In this document: positions 34,645 to 42,998 of the stretch, piece after piece | How the letters are laid out: the number at the start of each line of letters is the position of its first letter | Position numbering within the stretch: the first letter of the stretch is position 1 | NCBI RefSeq assembly: GCF_017377795.1 | Contig: NZ_JAFRDR010000002.1 | Location: forward strand, 124,001 to 188,000 | Source: Williamsia soli | GTDB lineage: Bacteria > Actinomycetota > Actinomycetes > Mycobacteriales > Mycobacteriaceae | Direction of reading: 5' to 3' | Length of the DNA: 64,000 nt | Translations under genes and position numbers: made by a program | Notes under the pieces: model-generated | Database searches by the model: none | What the model saw: only the letters and a program-made list of their open reading frames with translations | Told to the model about the DNA's origin: nothing

Positions 34645-34675
34645 TGGCGAACCTGACCTGCGGTTATGTTCGCCA
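34645..34675. promoter_or_regulatory. Inverted repeat between MFS and pterin dehydratase genes
   Basis: TGGCGAAC (34645-34652) and GTTCGCCA (34668-34675) are perfect 8-bp arms with a 15-base spacer. The repeat lies after the stop of the reverse-strand MFS gene and before the dehydratase start. It could be a terminator without a U-tract or an operator. Confidence 0.4.
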
Positions 34676-34685
34676 GAACAGCCCA

Positions 34686-36116
34686 TCACCGGGGTGGGGC
34701 GGTGACCCTGTCGCAGCACGCGGCCGCGGCCTCAGGGGTGACCCGGTCGGGATGGTGCTCCCCGTTCCGGATCCCCACCGCCGAGACGATGCCGCCGGCG
34801 ATAAACAGCACGGCGGTCACCAACGCGACTCGGCGGAAAGCCGCATAGTCGAGCTGACCACTCACGACGATCCCGGTGCAGGCCACGGCCACCAGGCCGG
34901 CGACCCTGGAGATCGCGTTGTTGATGGCGGAACCGATCCCGCTCTGTTCGCGGTCGACGGCCGCGAGTATTGCCGAGGTGAGAGGTGTGACGGTGACCGA
35001 GAGGCCGATCCCGAACAGGACGAGACCGGGGAACATCTGGGTCCAGAAGTTGAAGTCCGGCCCCGTGGTGAGCATCAGTAGGTAGCCGACTCCGGCGATG
35101 ACAGGTCCGACCGCCATGAACAGGTGCGGGCCGTACCTTCCCGCGAGTACGCCGACCGGACGGGCGATGAGAAACGAGAGCACGGGTACCGGGAGGGTCG
35201 CCAAACCTGCGGTCAGCGCTGAGAATCCCGCGACCTCTTGCAGGAACAGGGCGACGACGAGCATCCCCATCGACACCCCCGCGTAGATGAAGGTGGTGGC
35301 CAGGTTCCCGACTCCGAAGTTCCTGACCGCGAACATTCGCAACGGGATCATCGGGTGATCGGTGTGCGTCTCGCGCCACGCCAGTCCGAGCAGGCCCCCG
35401 ACCCCGACGCCCAGGGCAACGGCGACAACGGGTTCGGCGAGTCCCAGTCGCTGCCCTTCGATCAGTGCGTACACGGTTCCCGCCAGACCTGCCGCGGCGA
35501 GGACTGCGCCGGGCACGTCGATGCGGGGTCGCGGCGCTGTCCGCGGCGGCTCGACAAGCCGCTGGGACAGGATCAAAGTCACGGCGACCGGGACGACGTT
35601 GACTGCAAAGATCCATCGCCAGTTGAGGGTGTCGACCAGGACACCTCCGAGGAGCGGGCCGACCACGAAGGCTGTTCCCGTCCACGCGGTCCACGTTCCG
35701 ATCGCCTTTGGTTGCTCGTCAGGTCCTACGCCGGAATTGATCAGAGCAAGTGAGCTGGGGACCAGGAGTGCCGCACCGACCCCTTGAAATCCGCGGGCGA
35801 CGATGAGGACCCCCGCAGTGGGGGCGAGTGTGCATGCAAGCGACGAAAGACCGAATACGAGAAGTCCGATACGCAGTACCGGCAGCCGGCCGAACGCGTC
35901 AGAAATCGCTCCTGCGACGAGTATCAACGCCCCGAGCGTGAGCAGGTAGGCGTCGACGACCCACTGCTGGGTGGCCAATCCGCCACTCAGATCCTCGGAG
36001 ATGGCCGGCAGGGCCAGATTGACCACCGAACCATCCAGAAACGCAACGAACGACGCGAGGATCGCGACGGCCATCACGAGTGTGGTCGAGGATCGTCCAA
36101 CCGCGGCAGTTCCCAT
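34686..36116 (-). CDS. MFS efflux transporter, DHA2 (EmrB/QacA) family
   Basis: Proton-driven drug efflux pump of 476 residues with about 14 membrane segments. SFVAFLDGSVVNLALPAI at the first segment contains the DHA2 motif D1 Asp. DAFGRLPVLRIGLLVFG is the loop 2-3 motif A, and GTWTAWTGTAFVVGPLLGG includes motif C, typical of antiporters. The short, Cys-rich tail (AAAACCDRV) is cytoplasmic. No repressor gene adjoins it. The divergent hydrolase gene starts 116 bases away, and the orphan palindrome at 36208 lies in that gap. Confidence 0.9.
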   Translation of the reverse strand: MGTAAVGRSSTTLVMAVAILASFVAFLDGSVVNLALPAISEDLSGGLATQQWVVDAYLLTLGALILVAGAISDAFGRLPVLRIGLLVFGLSSLACTLAPTAGVLIVARGFQGVGAALLVPSSLALINSGVGPDEQPKAIGTWTAWTGTAFVVGPLLGGVLVDTLNWRWIFAVNVVPVAVTLILSQRLVEPPRTAPRPRIDVPGAVLAAAGLAGTVYALIEGQRLGLAEPVVAVALGVGVGGLLGLAWRETHTDHPMIPLRMFAVRNFGVGNLATTFIYAGVSMGMLVVALFLQEVAGFSALTAGLATLPVPVLSFLIARPVGVLAGRYGPHLFMAVGPVIAGVGYLLMLTTGPDFNFWTQMFPGLVLFGIGLSVTVTPLTSAILAAVDREQSGIGSAINNAISRVAGLVAVACTGIVVSGQLDYAAFRRVALVTAVLFIAGGIVSAVGIRNGEHHPDRVTPEAAAACCDRVTAPPR

Positions 36117-36207
36117 GCAGCGACGGTAGCCCCAGACAGGCACCGAGGACTGCGCTGTGTCAGATCTTCCGGTTTCGCAGAGTGGTCGCCATCCGGCATG
36201 ACAATCG

Positions 36208-36225
36208 AGTGTACGACTGTACACT
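36208..36225. promoter_or_regulatory. Palindromic operator overlapping a -10 element
   Basis: AGTGTAC and GTACACT are perfect 7-bp arms separated by GACT. The right arm contains TACACT (36220-36225), a TAnnnT hexamer 7 bases before the hydrolase ATG, so a bound repressor would block a leaderless promoter. No regulator gene is adjacent. Confidence 0.6.
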
Positions 36226-36232
36226 GAGATGC

Positions 36233-37471
36233 ATGGTTGGTGTCATCGAAACAAGTCATGACCTCGAGACCGATGAGGTCCGGGCTCTCGCGGAACTGGC
36301 GTTCATCGAGGTCGGAAAGGCAACGCGGGGAATCGGTGCGATGCACCGGGCCATCGCCGATCGGGTGTTCTCCGCGGTCCGGCTGGGAGTGGGCGGGTTC
36401 GCCGCACCGACGCAGCTGATGCACAACACCATCGCCGGGGGTACCTACCGTTCGATCACCGCAGGTTGTTCGGTCGCCGCCGAGGTCGCATCACGGACCA
36501 TCGACGGACATGGTTCGACGTTGTCGCAGACCAAGCGGGGCGCGGTGGCATTGGGCGCACTGACAGGGTTGATCGGGGACGCCCTCGCCGATGCGCATTC
36601 CCCACTCGCGCAAGAGATGTCGATAAGGATCGATGGTAAGGCCTGCGGGCTGGACCGGGAGTCGTTGGCGCATGATCACCCAGATGCGACACCCGACCTC
36701 GTCTTTTTCCTCCACGGACTGATGGAGACGGAATTCGCCTGGGAGATCGGTAGAACCCCGACCTATGGCAGTCGGCTGGCGAACGATCTGGAGTGCACGG
36801 CCCTGCAGATCCGCTACAACACCGGTAGGCACATCTCGGAAAATGGTGCGGACCTGGCGCGGCTCATCGCCGAGGTGGTGGCGAACTGGCCGGTTCCGGT
36901 GGATCAGATCGTTCTGGTCGGTCATTCGATGGGTGGTCTGGTGGCACGCAGCTCATGTCATCAAGCTGCTCTGTCGGGCCGCGAGTGGGCGACCAAGGTT
37001 CGTCACATCGTCTGCCTCGGTTCGCCGCACCTGGGCGCGCCGTTGGCGCGAACTGTTCACCTCGCGACGGCAGCGCTCCGGCGCCTCCCCGAGTCACGGC
37101 CGCTGGGCAACCTGCTCCATCGCCGCAGCAGCGGTATCCGCGACTTGCACGCCGGGTCGCTGGTGGACGAGGACTGGCATGACCGGGATCTCGACGCCTT
37201 ACGCCAGGCGGCCATCGCGGAGGTGCCCCTGCATGTCGGTGCCCAGCACAGTTTCGTCTCGGCGACCATCACCAGGAGCCCGAGCCACCCCCTCGGTCGG
37301 GTGATCGGCGACGGGCTCGTCCTCCACGGCAGCGCAGGTGGCCGAGATCGGCGCCGCAACATCGGGTTTGCCGAAGATTCCGGCATGCACCTCGGCTCGG
37401 CACATCACTTCACCCTGCTCAACAGCGACGCGGTCTACACGTGGTTGGTGCGCCGTCTCACAGGGTCGTGA
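36233..37471 (+). CDS. Alpha/beta hydrolase (PGAP1/lipase-like), cytoplasmic
   Basis: A 412-residue hydrolase. The first 150 residues are helical (VRALAELAFIEVGKATRGIG) with Gly/Ala-rich stretches. The alpha/beta-hydrolase core begins at about residue 155 with LVFFLHGLMETEFAW (oxyanion region). The nucleophile elbow is VLVGHSMGGLVAR near residue 228, followed by HIVCLGSPHLGAPLAR as in PGAP1/lipase-type families. A candidate catalytic His is in HLGSAHHFTLLN close to the C-terminus. No signal peptide is seen. The start is set by the leaderless promoter; there is no ribosome site. Confidence 0.82.
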   Translation: MVGVIETSHDLETDEVRALAELAFIEVGKATRGIGAMHRAIADRVFSAVRLGVGGFAAPTQLMHNTIAGGTYRSITAGCSVAAEVASRTIDGHGSTLSQTKRGAVALGALTGLIGDALADAHSPLAQEMSIRIDGKACGLDRESLAHDHPDATPDLVFFLHGLMETEFAWEIGRTPTYGSRLANDLECTALQIRYNTGRHISENGADLARLIAEVVANWPVPVDQIVLVGHSMGGLVARSSCHQAALSGREWATKVRHIVCLGSPHLGAPLARTVHLATAALRRLPESRPLGNLLHRRSSGIRDLHAGSLVDEDWHDRDLDALRQAAIAEVPLHVGAQHSFVSATITRSPSHPLGRVIGDGLVLHGSAGGRDRRRNIGFAEDSGMHLGSAHHFTLLNSDAVYTWLVRRLTGS

Positions 37472-37481
37472 GGGCGCGACG

Positions 37482-38960
37482 TCAGGCGTCCGTCAGCTCG
37501 GGCCGCTTCAGCGCGAACTCGACGGCGTCGTCCGCAACGGCGCCCCGGCGCAGCGTGAACACGTCGCGGTAATAGTTCATACGAAGACGCCACGGTGCCC
37601 GCGAGCCCTGGTGCGGGAAGGTGTTCACCGACCGCAGCACATAGCCGGCCGCGAAATCCAGGAAGGGTTCCTCCTCCACCGATGGATCTCGTCTGGCGAC
37701 CACGCTGCCGTACCCGCCTGCATCCATGTGCCGGAGCAATCGGCAGACATAGTCGCACACCAGATCGGCCTTCAAGGTCCAGGACGCGTTGGTGTAGCCG
37801 ACGATGTAGGCGAAGTTCGGGATACCGCTGAGCATCAAGCCCTTGTAGGTCATCGTCTCGGGGAGGATGACCTCTTCGCCGTCGACGACGAACGTCAGGC
37901 CGCCGAGCGCGAGCAGGTTGAGTCCGGTCGCGGTGACGATGATGTCGGCCGACAGTTTCTGTCCCGAGTGCAGATCGATCCCGTCCGGGGTGAACGTCGA
38001 GATCGTGTCCGTTGCCATCGACACCGACCCGTGGCGGATCGCTCGGAAGAGGTCGCTGTTCGGGACGAGGCACAGTCGCTGATCCCACGGGTCGTACCTC
38101 GGGTTGAAGTGGATGTCGACGTCGACGTCCGGCAGTTGGCGTATCTGCATGTCCCGGATCTTGGCGCGCATGAAGTTCGGGAACCTCCGGCACAGTTGGT
38201 ACAACGCGGTCGACACCGCGATCGCCTTGCCCCGGCAGACCGAGTACGCAATGGACGTGGGGAGCACCCGGCGTAACCGGTTCGCGAGGGCGTCCTTGGC
38301 CGGCACCGAGATGATGTACGAGGGGGATCGCTGCAGCAGGGTCACGTGCGCTGCGTCTGCGGCCATCGACGGTGCCAGGGTTACGGCGGTTGCTCCGCTG
38401 CCGATGATGACAACCCTTTTGCCGGAGTAGTCGAGGTCTTCGGGCCAGTGCTGGGGATGGACGATGGTGCCCTCGAACTCCTCGACGCCCGGAAACTCCG
38501 GCGTGTAGCCCTGGTCGTACCGGTAATAGCCGCTACACGACATGACAAAACTCGCGGTGACCGAGGAGGTCTCACCCGTGTCGGTGTGCTCTACCGTCAC
38601 GGTCCAGGTCTGCGATCGGCTGGACCACTCGGCCCGGACGGCCCGGCGGTTGTATCGGATGTCGTTGTCCACGCCGTACTCGTGGGCGGTGTCGCGCACG
38701 TACTGCAGGATCGACGGTCCGTCGGCGATCGCCTTGTCGTCCGACCATGGGCGGAAGCGATATCCGAGGGTGAACATGTCGGAGTCCGATCTGATCCCGG
38801 GGTATCTGAACAGGTCCCACGTCCCGCCCGAGGCCGATCTGGCTTCGAGAATCGCGAGGGTCCGGGTGGGGAACTCCTCCCGTATGTGGCAGGCGGCACC
38901 GATGCCGGACAGACCGGCACCGATGATCAGGACGTCGACATGATCAGGCGTGTTCGGCAC
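37482..38960 (-). CDS. EthA-like flavin-containing Baeyer-Villiger monooxygenase
   Basis: NADPH- and FAD-dependent monooxygenase of 492 residues, close in length and motifs to EthA of Mycobacterium tuberculosis, the activator of ethionamide. It has the FAD motif IIGAGLSGIGAACH, GGTWDLFRYPGIRSDSDM, the Baeyer-Villiger fingerprint FEGTIVHPQHWP, the NADPH motif IIGSGATAVTLAPSM, and DPWDQRLCLVPNSDLFRAIR. YKGLMLSGIPNFAYIVGYTNASWTLK is also EthA-like. The natural substrate is probably a ketone or thio compound. No ethR-like repressor flanks it. The GTG start sits 7 bases after TAAGCT and has no ribosome site, consistent with a leaderless mRNA. Confidence 0.92.
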   Translation of the reverse strand: MPNTPDHVDVLIIGAGLSGIGAACHIREEFPTRTLAILEARSASGGTWDLFRYPGIRSDSDMFTLGYRFRPWSDDKAIADGPSILQYVRDTAHEYGVDNDIRYNRRAVRAEWSSRSQTWTVTVEHTDTGETSSVTASFVMSCSGYYRYDQGYTPEFPGVEEFEGTIVHPQHWPEDLDYSGKRVVIIGSGATAVTLAPSMAADAAHVTLLQRSPSYIISVPAKDALANRLRRVLPTSIAYSVCRGKAIAVSTALYQLCRRFPNFMRAKIRDMQIRQLPDVDVDIHFNPRYDPWDQRLCLVPNSDLFRAIRHGSVSMATDTISTFTPDGIDLHSGQKLSADIIVTATGLNLLALGGLTFVVDGEEVILPETMTYKGLMLSGIPNFAYIVGYTNASWTLKADLVCDYVCRLLRHMDAGGYGSVVARRDPSVEEEPFLDFAAGYVLRSVNTFPHQGSRAPWRLRMNYYRDVFTLRRGAVADDAVEFALKRPELTDA

Positions 38961-38967
38961 ACCGTCG

Positions 38968-38973
38968 AGCTTA
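38968..38973 (-). promoter_or_regulatory. Putative -10 element (TAAGCT) of the EthA-like gene
   Basis: On the reverse strand TAAGCT lies 7 bases before the GTG start; no Shine-Dalgarno sequence is present. It is a probable leaderless promoter. Confidence 0.4.
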
Positions 38974-39052
38974 GGCGAGACCCATCTCGACCCCCTTTCT
39001 GTCCAACTGTGCAAATATGAGCTTTACGGTCATGCGGCCGGCTGAAGGGCAG

Positions 39053-40177
39053 ATGATGAGAACTTTCCCGGCTCGACACGTGGCCACGACGTTGCTGGCT
39101 GTGCTCGTGGTGCTCGTGGCGTCGCTGGCAGGCACGAGTGCCGCCGGCGCCGAACCCGGGCCGGCTCGGGTGCAGGCCACGCCGACCGGGCTCACCCTCG
39201 ACGGACAGGATTGGTGGCCTAGTGGATTCAACGCCTACCAGCTCGCGACCGATTGGTCGGTCAATGCCGGATGCGGCGCCATGGTGGACCTCGATGAGTA
39301 CTTTGGATCACTCGAGCCACGGTCGTTGACCAGGTTCAACGCATTCCAGCGACTTGCCGTCAACAAATACACCGGACAACTCGATTTCGGTCCCATGGAC
39401 GCCGTGTTCGCCGCCGCGGCCAGGCACGATCAGTTACTGGTTCCGGTGCTGACAGCCGGCGACGGTGCCTGTGAGGACGAGGCGTTCAAGGATCGGCAGT
39501 GGTACCAGAGTGGTTGGGAGACGGCCGTTCCGGCGGGTTCACCGGTCCGCTTCGATCAGTGGGTGCAGACCGCGGTCAATCGGTGGAAATCTTCGTCGGC
39601 ACTCGCCGGGTGGGAACTGGTCGGGGAACCAGAGCCGGGTCTGTGTTCCGCCGCCGGATGTTCATGGCAGACGAGAAGTTGTCCAGCGGACTCCGGCGCG
39701 GTGTTGCGTACCTTCTTCGATGAAGCCGGTGCGCTGATACGCGGAATCGATCCGTCCACGCCGATCTGGGCGGGCCTGATCGGTGGCGGGCAGTGCGGAT
39801 CCGCGGGGGACGACTATCGACTGGTGAACGCTTCGCCCGCCGTGGACGTCCTCGAATACCACGACTACGGCGCCGACGCGGTGCCGCTTCCCGGCGACAT
39901 CTGGAACGGCTTGCAAACGCACATCGTGCAGGCGGAATTGCTGGGTAAGCCCCTGGTGGTGGCCGAGATCGGGCAGAACGCAGGATCCTGCGGCTCAGTG
40001 GTCGGGCGTGCGGCCGACTTCGAGACAAAAGTCGACGGGCAACGGCAGGCGGGAACGGCGGGAGCGTTGTTCTGGGCTTTCGTACCCGATCCGCGCCCGG
40101 GGGAGTGCACCTTCGACATAGGCCCCGATGACCCGGTCTTCGACCTCGTCGAAGACCTCAACACGGTCTCGAGCTGA
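39053..40177 (+). CDS. Secreted glycoside hydrolase, GH5/clan A-like
   Basis: Exported protein of 374 residues. The signal peptide is long and hydrophobic (TTLLAVLVVLVASLAG) with cleavage probably after SAAGA. The mature part looks like a GH5-type TIM barrel: FNAYQLATDWSVNAGCG near the start, WELVGEPEPG at the acid/base position, and LVVAEIGQNAGSCG with the probable nucleophile Glu. ALFWAFVPD is a barrel-end strand motif. Cysteines near residues 200-220 may form disulfides. The canonical Asn of the NEP motif is Gly here, so the activity is uncertain. Two adjacent ATGs follow GAAGGGC. Confidence 0.72.
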   Translation: MMRTFPARHVATTLLAVLVVLVASLAGTSAAGAEPGPARVQATPTGLTLDGQDWWPSGFNAYQLATDWSVNAGCGAMVDLDEYFGSLEPRSLTRFNAFQRLAVNKYTGQLDFGPMDAVFAAAARHDQLLVPVLTAGDGACEDEAFKDRQWYQSGWETAVPAGSPVRFDQWVQTAVNRWKSSSALAGWELVGEPEPGLCSAAGCSWQTRSCPADSGAVLRTFFDEAGALIRGIDPSTPIWAGLIGGGQCGSAGDDYRLVNASPAVDVLEYHDYGADAVPLPGDIWNGLQTHIVQAELLGKPLVVAEIGQNAGSCGSVVGRAADFETKVDGQRQAGTAGALFWAFVPDPRPGECTFDIGPDDPVFDLVEDLNTVSS

Positions 40178-40220
40178 GCTGCTGCGGCAACAACCGCGTT
40201 TGCCGACGCGCCGGGGCGGT

Positions 40221-40226
40221 TAGCCT
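40221..40226 (+). promoter_or_regulatory. Putative -10 element (TAGCCT), leaderless start
   Basis: TAGCCT lies 6 bases before the ATG of the SRPBCC gene, with no ribosome site in between. Confidence 0.4.
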
Positions 40227-40232
40227 GCGGGT

Positions 40233-40724
40233 ATGACCAACGACCGACTGACCGCCCAGCGCGTGATCGCCGCGAGCCCCTCCGACATCTTTGCGGTGTT
40301 GAGCGATCCACAAGGACACGTGGCCATCGATGCATCGGGAATGTTGATGGACGCCACAGGTGACCGGGTCGCAGCAGAGGGTGACACGTTCGTCGTCCAT
40401 ATGGATCGTGAGGCCCTCGGAGATTTTCCGATGGGCACATATGACGTCACGGTGACCATCAGGACATTCGTTCCCGATCGTGAGATCTCCTGGACGATCC
40501 TCGGTCGCGTCCGGCCGCAGATCGGCCATGTCTATGGGTACAGTCTCGAGCCCTCCGACGACGGCGGCACTGTTGTCACCTCGTTCTACGACTGGTCACA
40601 GATCCATGAGGAGTGGCGCGCAAAGGGGATCTTCCCGGTGATCGCCGAAGGATCTCTACGCGGGACCCTGGGGATCCTCGATCGGACGGTCCGGCGAGGC
40701 TACCCGCTGGCAGCAGCCAGATAG
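40233..40724 (+). CDS. SRPBCC (polyketide cyclase/START-like) protein
   Basis: A 163-residue ligand-binding fold protein. RVIAASPSDIFAVLSDPQGH is the usual SRPBCC start, followed by IDASGMLMDATGDR; SFYDWSQIHEEW and FPVIAEGSLRGTLGILDR close the fold. It shares the DP-HV-DxSGML pattern with the protein encoded at 62719, so the two are paralogues. No enzyme activity can be assigned; the family binds hydrophobic ligands. It lies alone, before the MarR/MFS pair. Confidence 0.8.
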   Translation: MTNDRLTAQRVIAASPSDIFAVLSDPQGHVAIDASGMLMDATGDRVAAEGDTFVVHMDREALGDFPMGTYDVTVTIRTFVPDREISWTILGRVRPQIGHVYGYSLEPSDDGGTVVTSFYDWSQIHEEWRAKGIFPVIAEGSLRGTLGILDRTVRRGYPLAAAR

Positions 40725-40763
40725 CTGCGTCGGTCGCGCGCTGCGGGAATAGGTTCCACCCCC

Positions 40764-40820
40764 ACTTAGTTGATTACCGCATGTAACTACTATATAGTTG
40801 CATAGCGCAATCAATTAAGT
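40764..40820. promoter_or_regulatory. Nested palindromes upstream of marR-MFS operon
   Basis: ACTTAGTTGATT (40764-40775) and AATCAATTAAGT (40809-40820) are inverted with one mismatch in 12. Centred between them, AACTA (40785-40789) and TAGTT (40795-40799) form an inner palindrome. The stretch is much more AT-rich than its surroundings. It is probably the promoter and autoregulatory MarR operator. Confidence 0.65.
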
Positions 40821-40838
40821 GGAACTGGAGGTGACGCG

Positions 40839-41336
40839 ATGTCGGTGTCACCGGAAACGGCGCAGGAGCTGATCGAAGATCTGCATCTCGTCGGCCGGGT
40901 GCTCCGCGGAGCCCTGGTATCTCCCGATTACAGTGCTCTGCACCCTGGCGGACTAGGCGTCCTCGTAGCTCTTGTCAGCAAAGGTCACTGCCGCCAGAAC
41001 GAGTTGGCTGCTGACCTCTGCATCAGCCAGTCAGCGCTGAGCAGGCACATCACCGACCTGGTGCACGCGGGGTTCGCCGACAAGCGACCCGACCCCGGAG
41101 ACGGACGCGCGACCCAGATCGAGGTCACCGACGAGGGGATGGCGCTGCTCGCGCGAACCAGGGCAGCCATGGCTCTCGAACTGCAGGCGGTCCTCGCCGA
41201 CTGGACCGAGTCCGATGCCCGTGCCGCGCACCACACGATTCACAAACTCAAGCAGTCGTTGACAAGGCACGCGCACCGCTCAGCCGAGTTGGAGCACGTG
41301 TCGCATCTCAAAGGAAGTCAGGAAGTACATGTCTAG
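40839..41336 (+). CDS. MarR-family repressor of the adjacent efflux pump
   Basis: Winged-helix regulator of 165 residues. The DNA-binding part is CRQNELAADLCISQSALSRH (recognition helix near residue 60), and the wing is RPDPGDGRATQIEVTDEG. The flanking helices would form the dimer interface. AACTGGAGGTGACG gives a strong ribosome site. The gene ends inside the MFS gene (8-base overlap), so the repressor and pump are made together, the classical self-regulating drug-efflux layout. The nested palindromes just upstream are its likely operator. Confidence 0.9.
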   Translation: MSVSPETAQELIEDLHLVGRVLRGALVSPDYSALHPGGLGVLVALVSKGHCRQNELAADLCISQSALSRHITDLVHAGFADKRPDPGDGRATQIEVTDEGMALLARTRAAMALELQAVLADWTESDARAAHHTIHKLKQSLTRHAHRSAELEHVSHLKGSQEVHV

Positions 41337-42921
41337 TTCAACAATGGTGGTGGAAAAGCGTGATCCTCTGGCGATGACCCACCGCCAAATTCTGGAGTCG
41401 ATGGTCGGTCTGCTCGCCGCGCTGTTCACGGCACTGTTGAGCACGACGATCGTGGCCACCGCGTTGCCGACGATCATCGGCGACCTCAAGGGTTCGCAGA
41501 CCGCATATGCGTGGGTCATCACCACGGCGCTGTTGGCCAACGCTGCGTCGACGCCCATCTGGGGCAAGCTCGCCGACATCTTCAACAAGAAGATGCTCGT
41601 GCAGTCGGCCATCGTGATCTTCGTGGTCGGCTCGATCATCGCGGGGTTCGCGCACAACGTCCCGATCCTGTTGGCGGCCCGCGTGATCCAGGGCGTCGGC
41701 ATGGGTGGTCTGACCGCTCTGGTGGTGGCCATCATCGGCAGCATCGTCTCGCCGCGTGAACGTGGCCGCTACTCGGGCTACATGGGTGCCACCATGGCGG
41801 TGTCGATGTCGGGTGGACCGATCCTCGGTGGCGTGATCGTCGACAGCCCGCTCGGCTGGCGCTGGTGCTTCTTCGTGTGTGTGCCCCTGGCCGTGATCGC
41901 CCTGTTCCTGCTGCAGAAGACTCTGAAGATCAGGACAGAACGCCAAGCGAACGTGTCGATCGACTGGCTCGGCGCCACCCTCATGACCGCAGGCATCTCC
42001 GTGCTGCTGATCTGGGTCTCGTTCGCCGGCAAGGCCGGATACTACGGCTGGATCTCCAAAGAATCGGCACTCTACGTCGCAGGCGGCTTGCTACTCCTGG
42101 TCGCAACCGTGTTCGTCGAATCGAAGGTCAAGTCGCCGATCATCCCGCTCAAGATCGTCACCGAGCGCACGACGGGTCTGGCGATCATCGCCTCCGTCGC
42201 AGTCGGCATGGGGATGTTCGGATCCACGACCTTCCTCGGTCAGTACTTCCAGACCGCGCGCGGATTCTCTCCGACAATCGCCGGTGTCCTGTCGATTCCG
42301 CTCGTGGTCGGCATGTTGATCGCGTCGGTCGGTTCCGGCCAATTGATCAGCCGCTTCGGCAAGTGGAAGCCGTTCGTGATCACCGGAGCAATTCTGTTGA
42401 TCCTGGGATTCGGCATGCTCGGCACCATCGACCACGCGACCAACCTGTGGCTTGTGGGCGCATTCACGCTGGTCGTCGGACTCGGAGTGGGCATGCTGAT
42501 GCAGAACCTCGTTCTGGTCGTACAGAACACCGTGAGTGTCCACAACATCGGCGCGGCGTCGAGCAACGTGGCATTCTTCCGCACGTTCGGCGGTGCCATC
42601 GGGGTGTCCGTTCTCGGTTCGGTGCTTGCGACCCGCGTGGCAGATCTGTCTTCGGGCGGTCTGGCCAAGCTCGGGATCACCGGGTCGTCGTCGGGTGGCA
42701 ACCTCGACATCGGAGCTCTCCCCGGACCAGTCCAGGAGATCATCCGCGCGTCGTACGGCGACGCAACGGGCCGGATCTTCCTGATCGCTGCGGCCGCCGC
42801 AGTGGTGGCCCTCATCGCGGTCGCAGTGCTGCCGAACCGGCCGCTGCGCCGGACGATCGACATCGAACCCGATCTCGACCCGATGAAGGCCGATTCGGAC
42901 CGCGAAACCGTCGGGGTCTGA
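41329..42921 (+). CDS. MFS multidrug efflux transporter, DHA2 family
   Basis: A 530-residue, 14-segment drug:H+ antiporter. AALFTALLSTTIVATALPTI is the first segment, GKLADIFNKKMLVQSAI motif A, and GYMGATMAVSMSGGPILGG the antiporter motif C. A hydrophilic tail (DIEPDLDPMKADSDRE) is cytoplasmic. The start overlaps the end of the marR gene, with AGGAAG close upstream. A strong Rho-independent terminator follows 24 bases after the stop, defining a two-gene operon controlled by the MarR protein. Confidence 0.93.
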   Translation: MSSSTMVVEKRDPLAMTHRQILESMVGLLAALFTALLSTTIVATALPTIIGDLKGSQTAYAWVITTALLANAASTPIWGKLADIFNKKMLVQSAIVIFVVGSIIAGFAHNVPILLAARVIQGVGMGGLTALVVAIIGSIVSPRERGRYSGYMGATMAVSMSGGPILGGVIVDSPLGWRWCFFVCVPLAVIALFLLQKTLKIRTERQANVSIDWLGATLMTAGISVLLIWVSFAGKAGYYGWISKESALYVAGGLLLLVATVFVESKVKSPIIPLKIVTERTTGLAIIASVAVGMGMFGSTTFLGQYFQTARGFSPTIAGVLSIPLVVGMLIASVGSGQLISRFGKWKPFVITGAILLILGFGMLGTIDHATNLWLVGAFTLVVGLGVGMLMQNLVLVVQNTVSVHNIGAASSNVAFFRTFGGAIGVSVLGSVLATRVADLSSGGLAKLGITGSSSGGNLDIGALPGPVQEIIRASYGDATGRIFLIAAAAAVVALIAVAVLPNRPLRRTIDIEPDLDPMKADSDRETVGV

Positions 42922-42944
42922 TCGACCGACGATCTCATTCCACG

Positions 42945-42980
42945 AAGGCGCCTCACATCACGTGTGGGGCGCCTTTGTTT
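42945..42980 (+). terminator. Rho-independent terminator of the marR-MFS operon
   Basis: AAGGCGCC-T-CACA pairs with TGTG-G-GGCGCCTT around the loop TCACG (13 pairs, one G-T), followed by TGTTTG. Its position 24 bases after the stop and before a convergent gene fits a two-way terminator. Confidence 0.85.
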
Positions 42981-42998
42981 GTCCGGGGCAGGTGCAAC

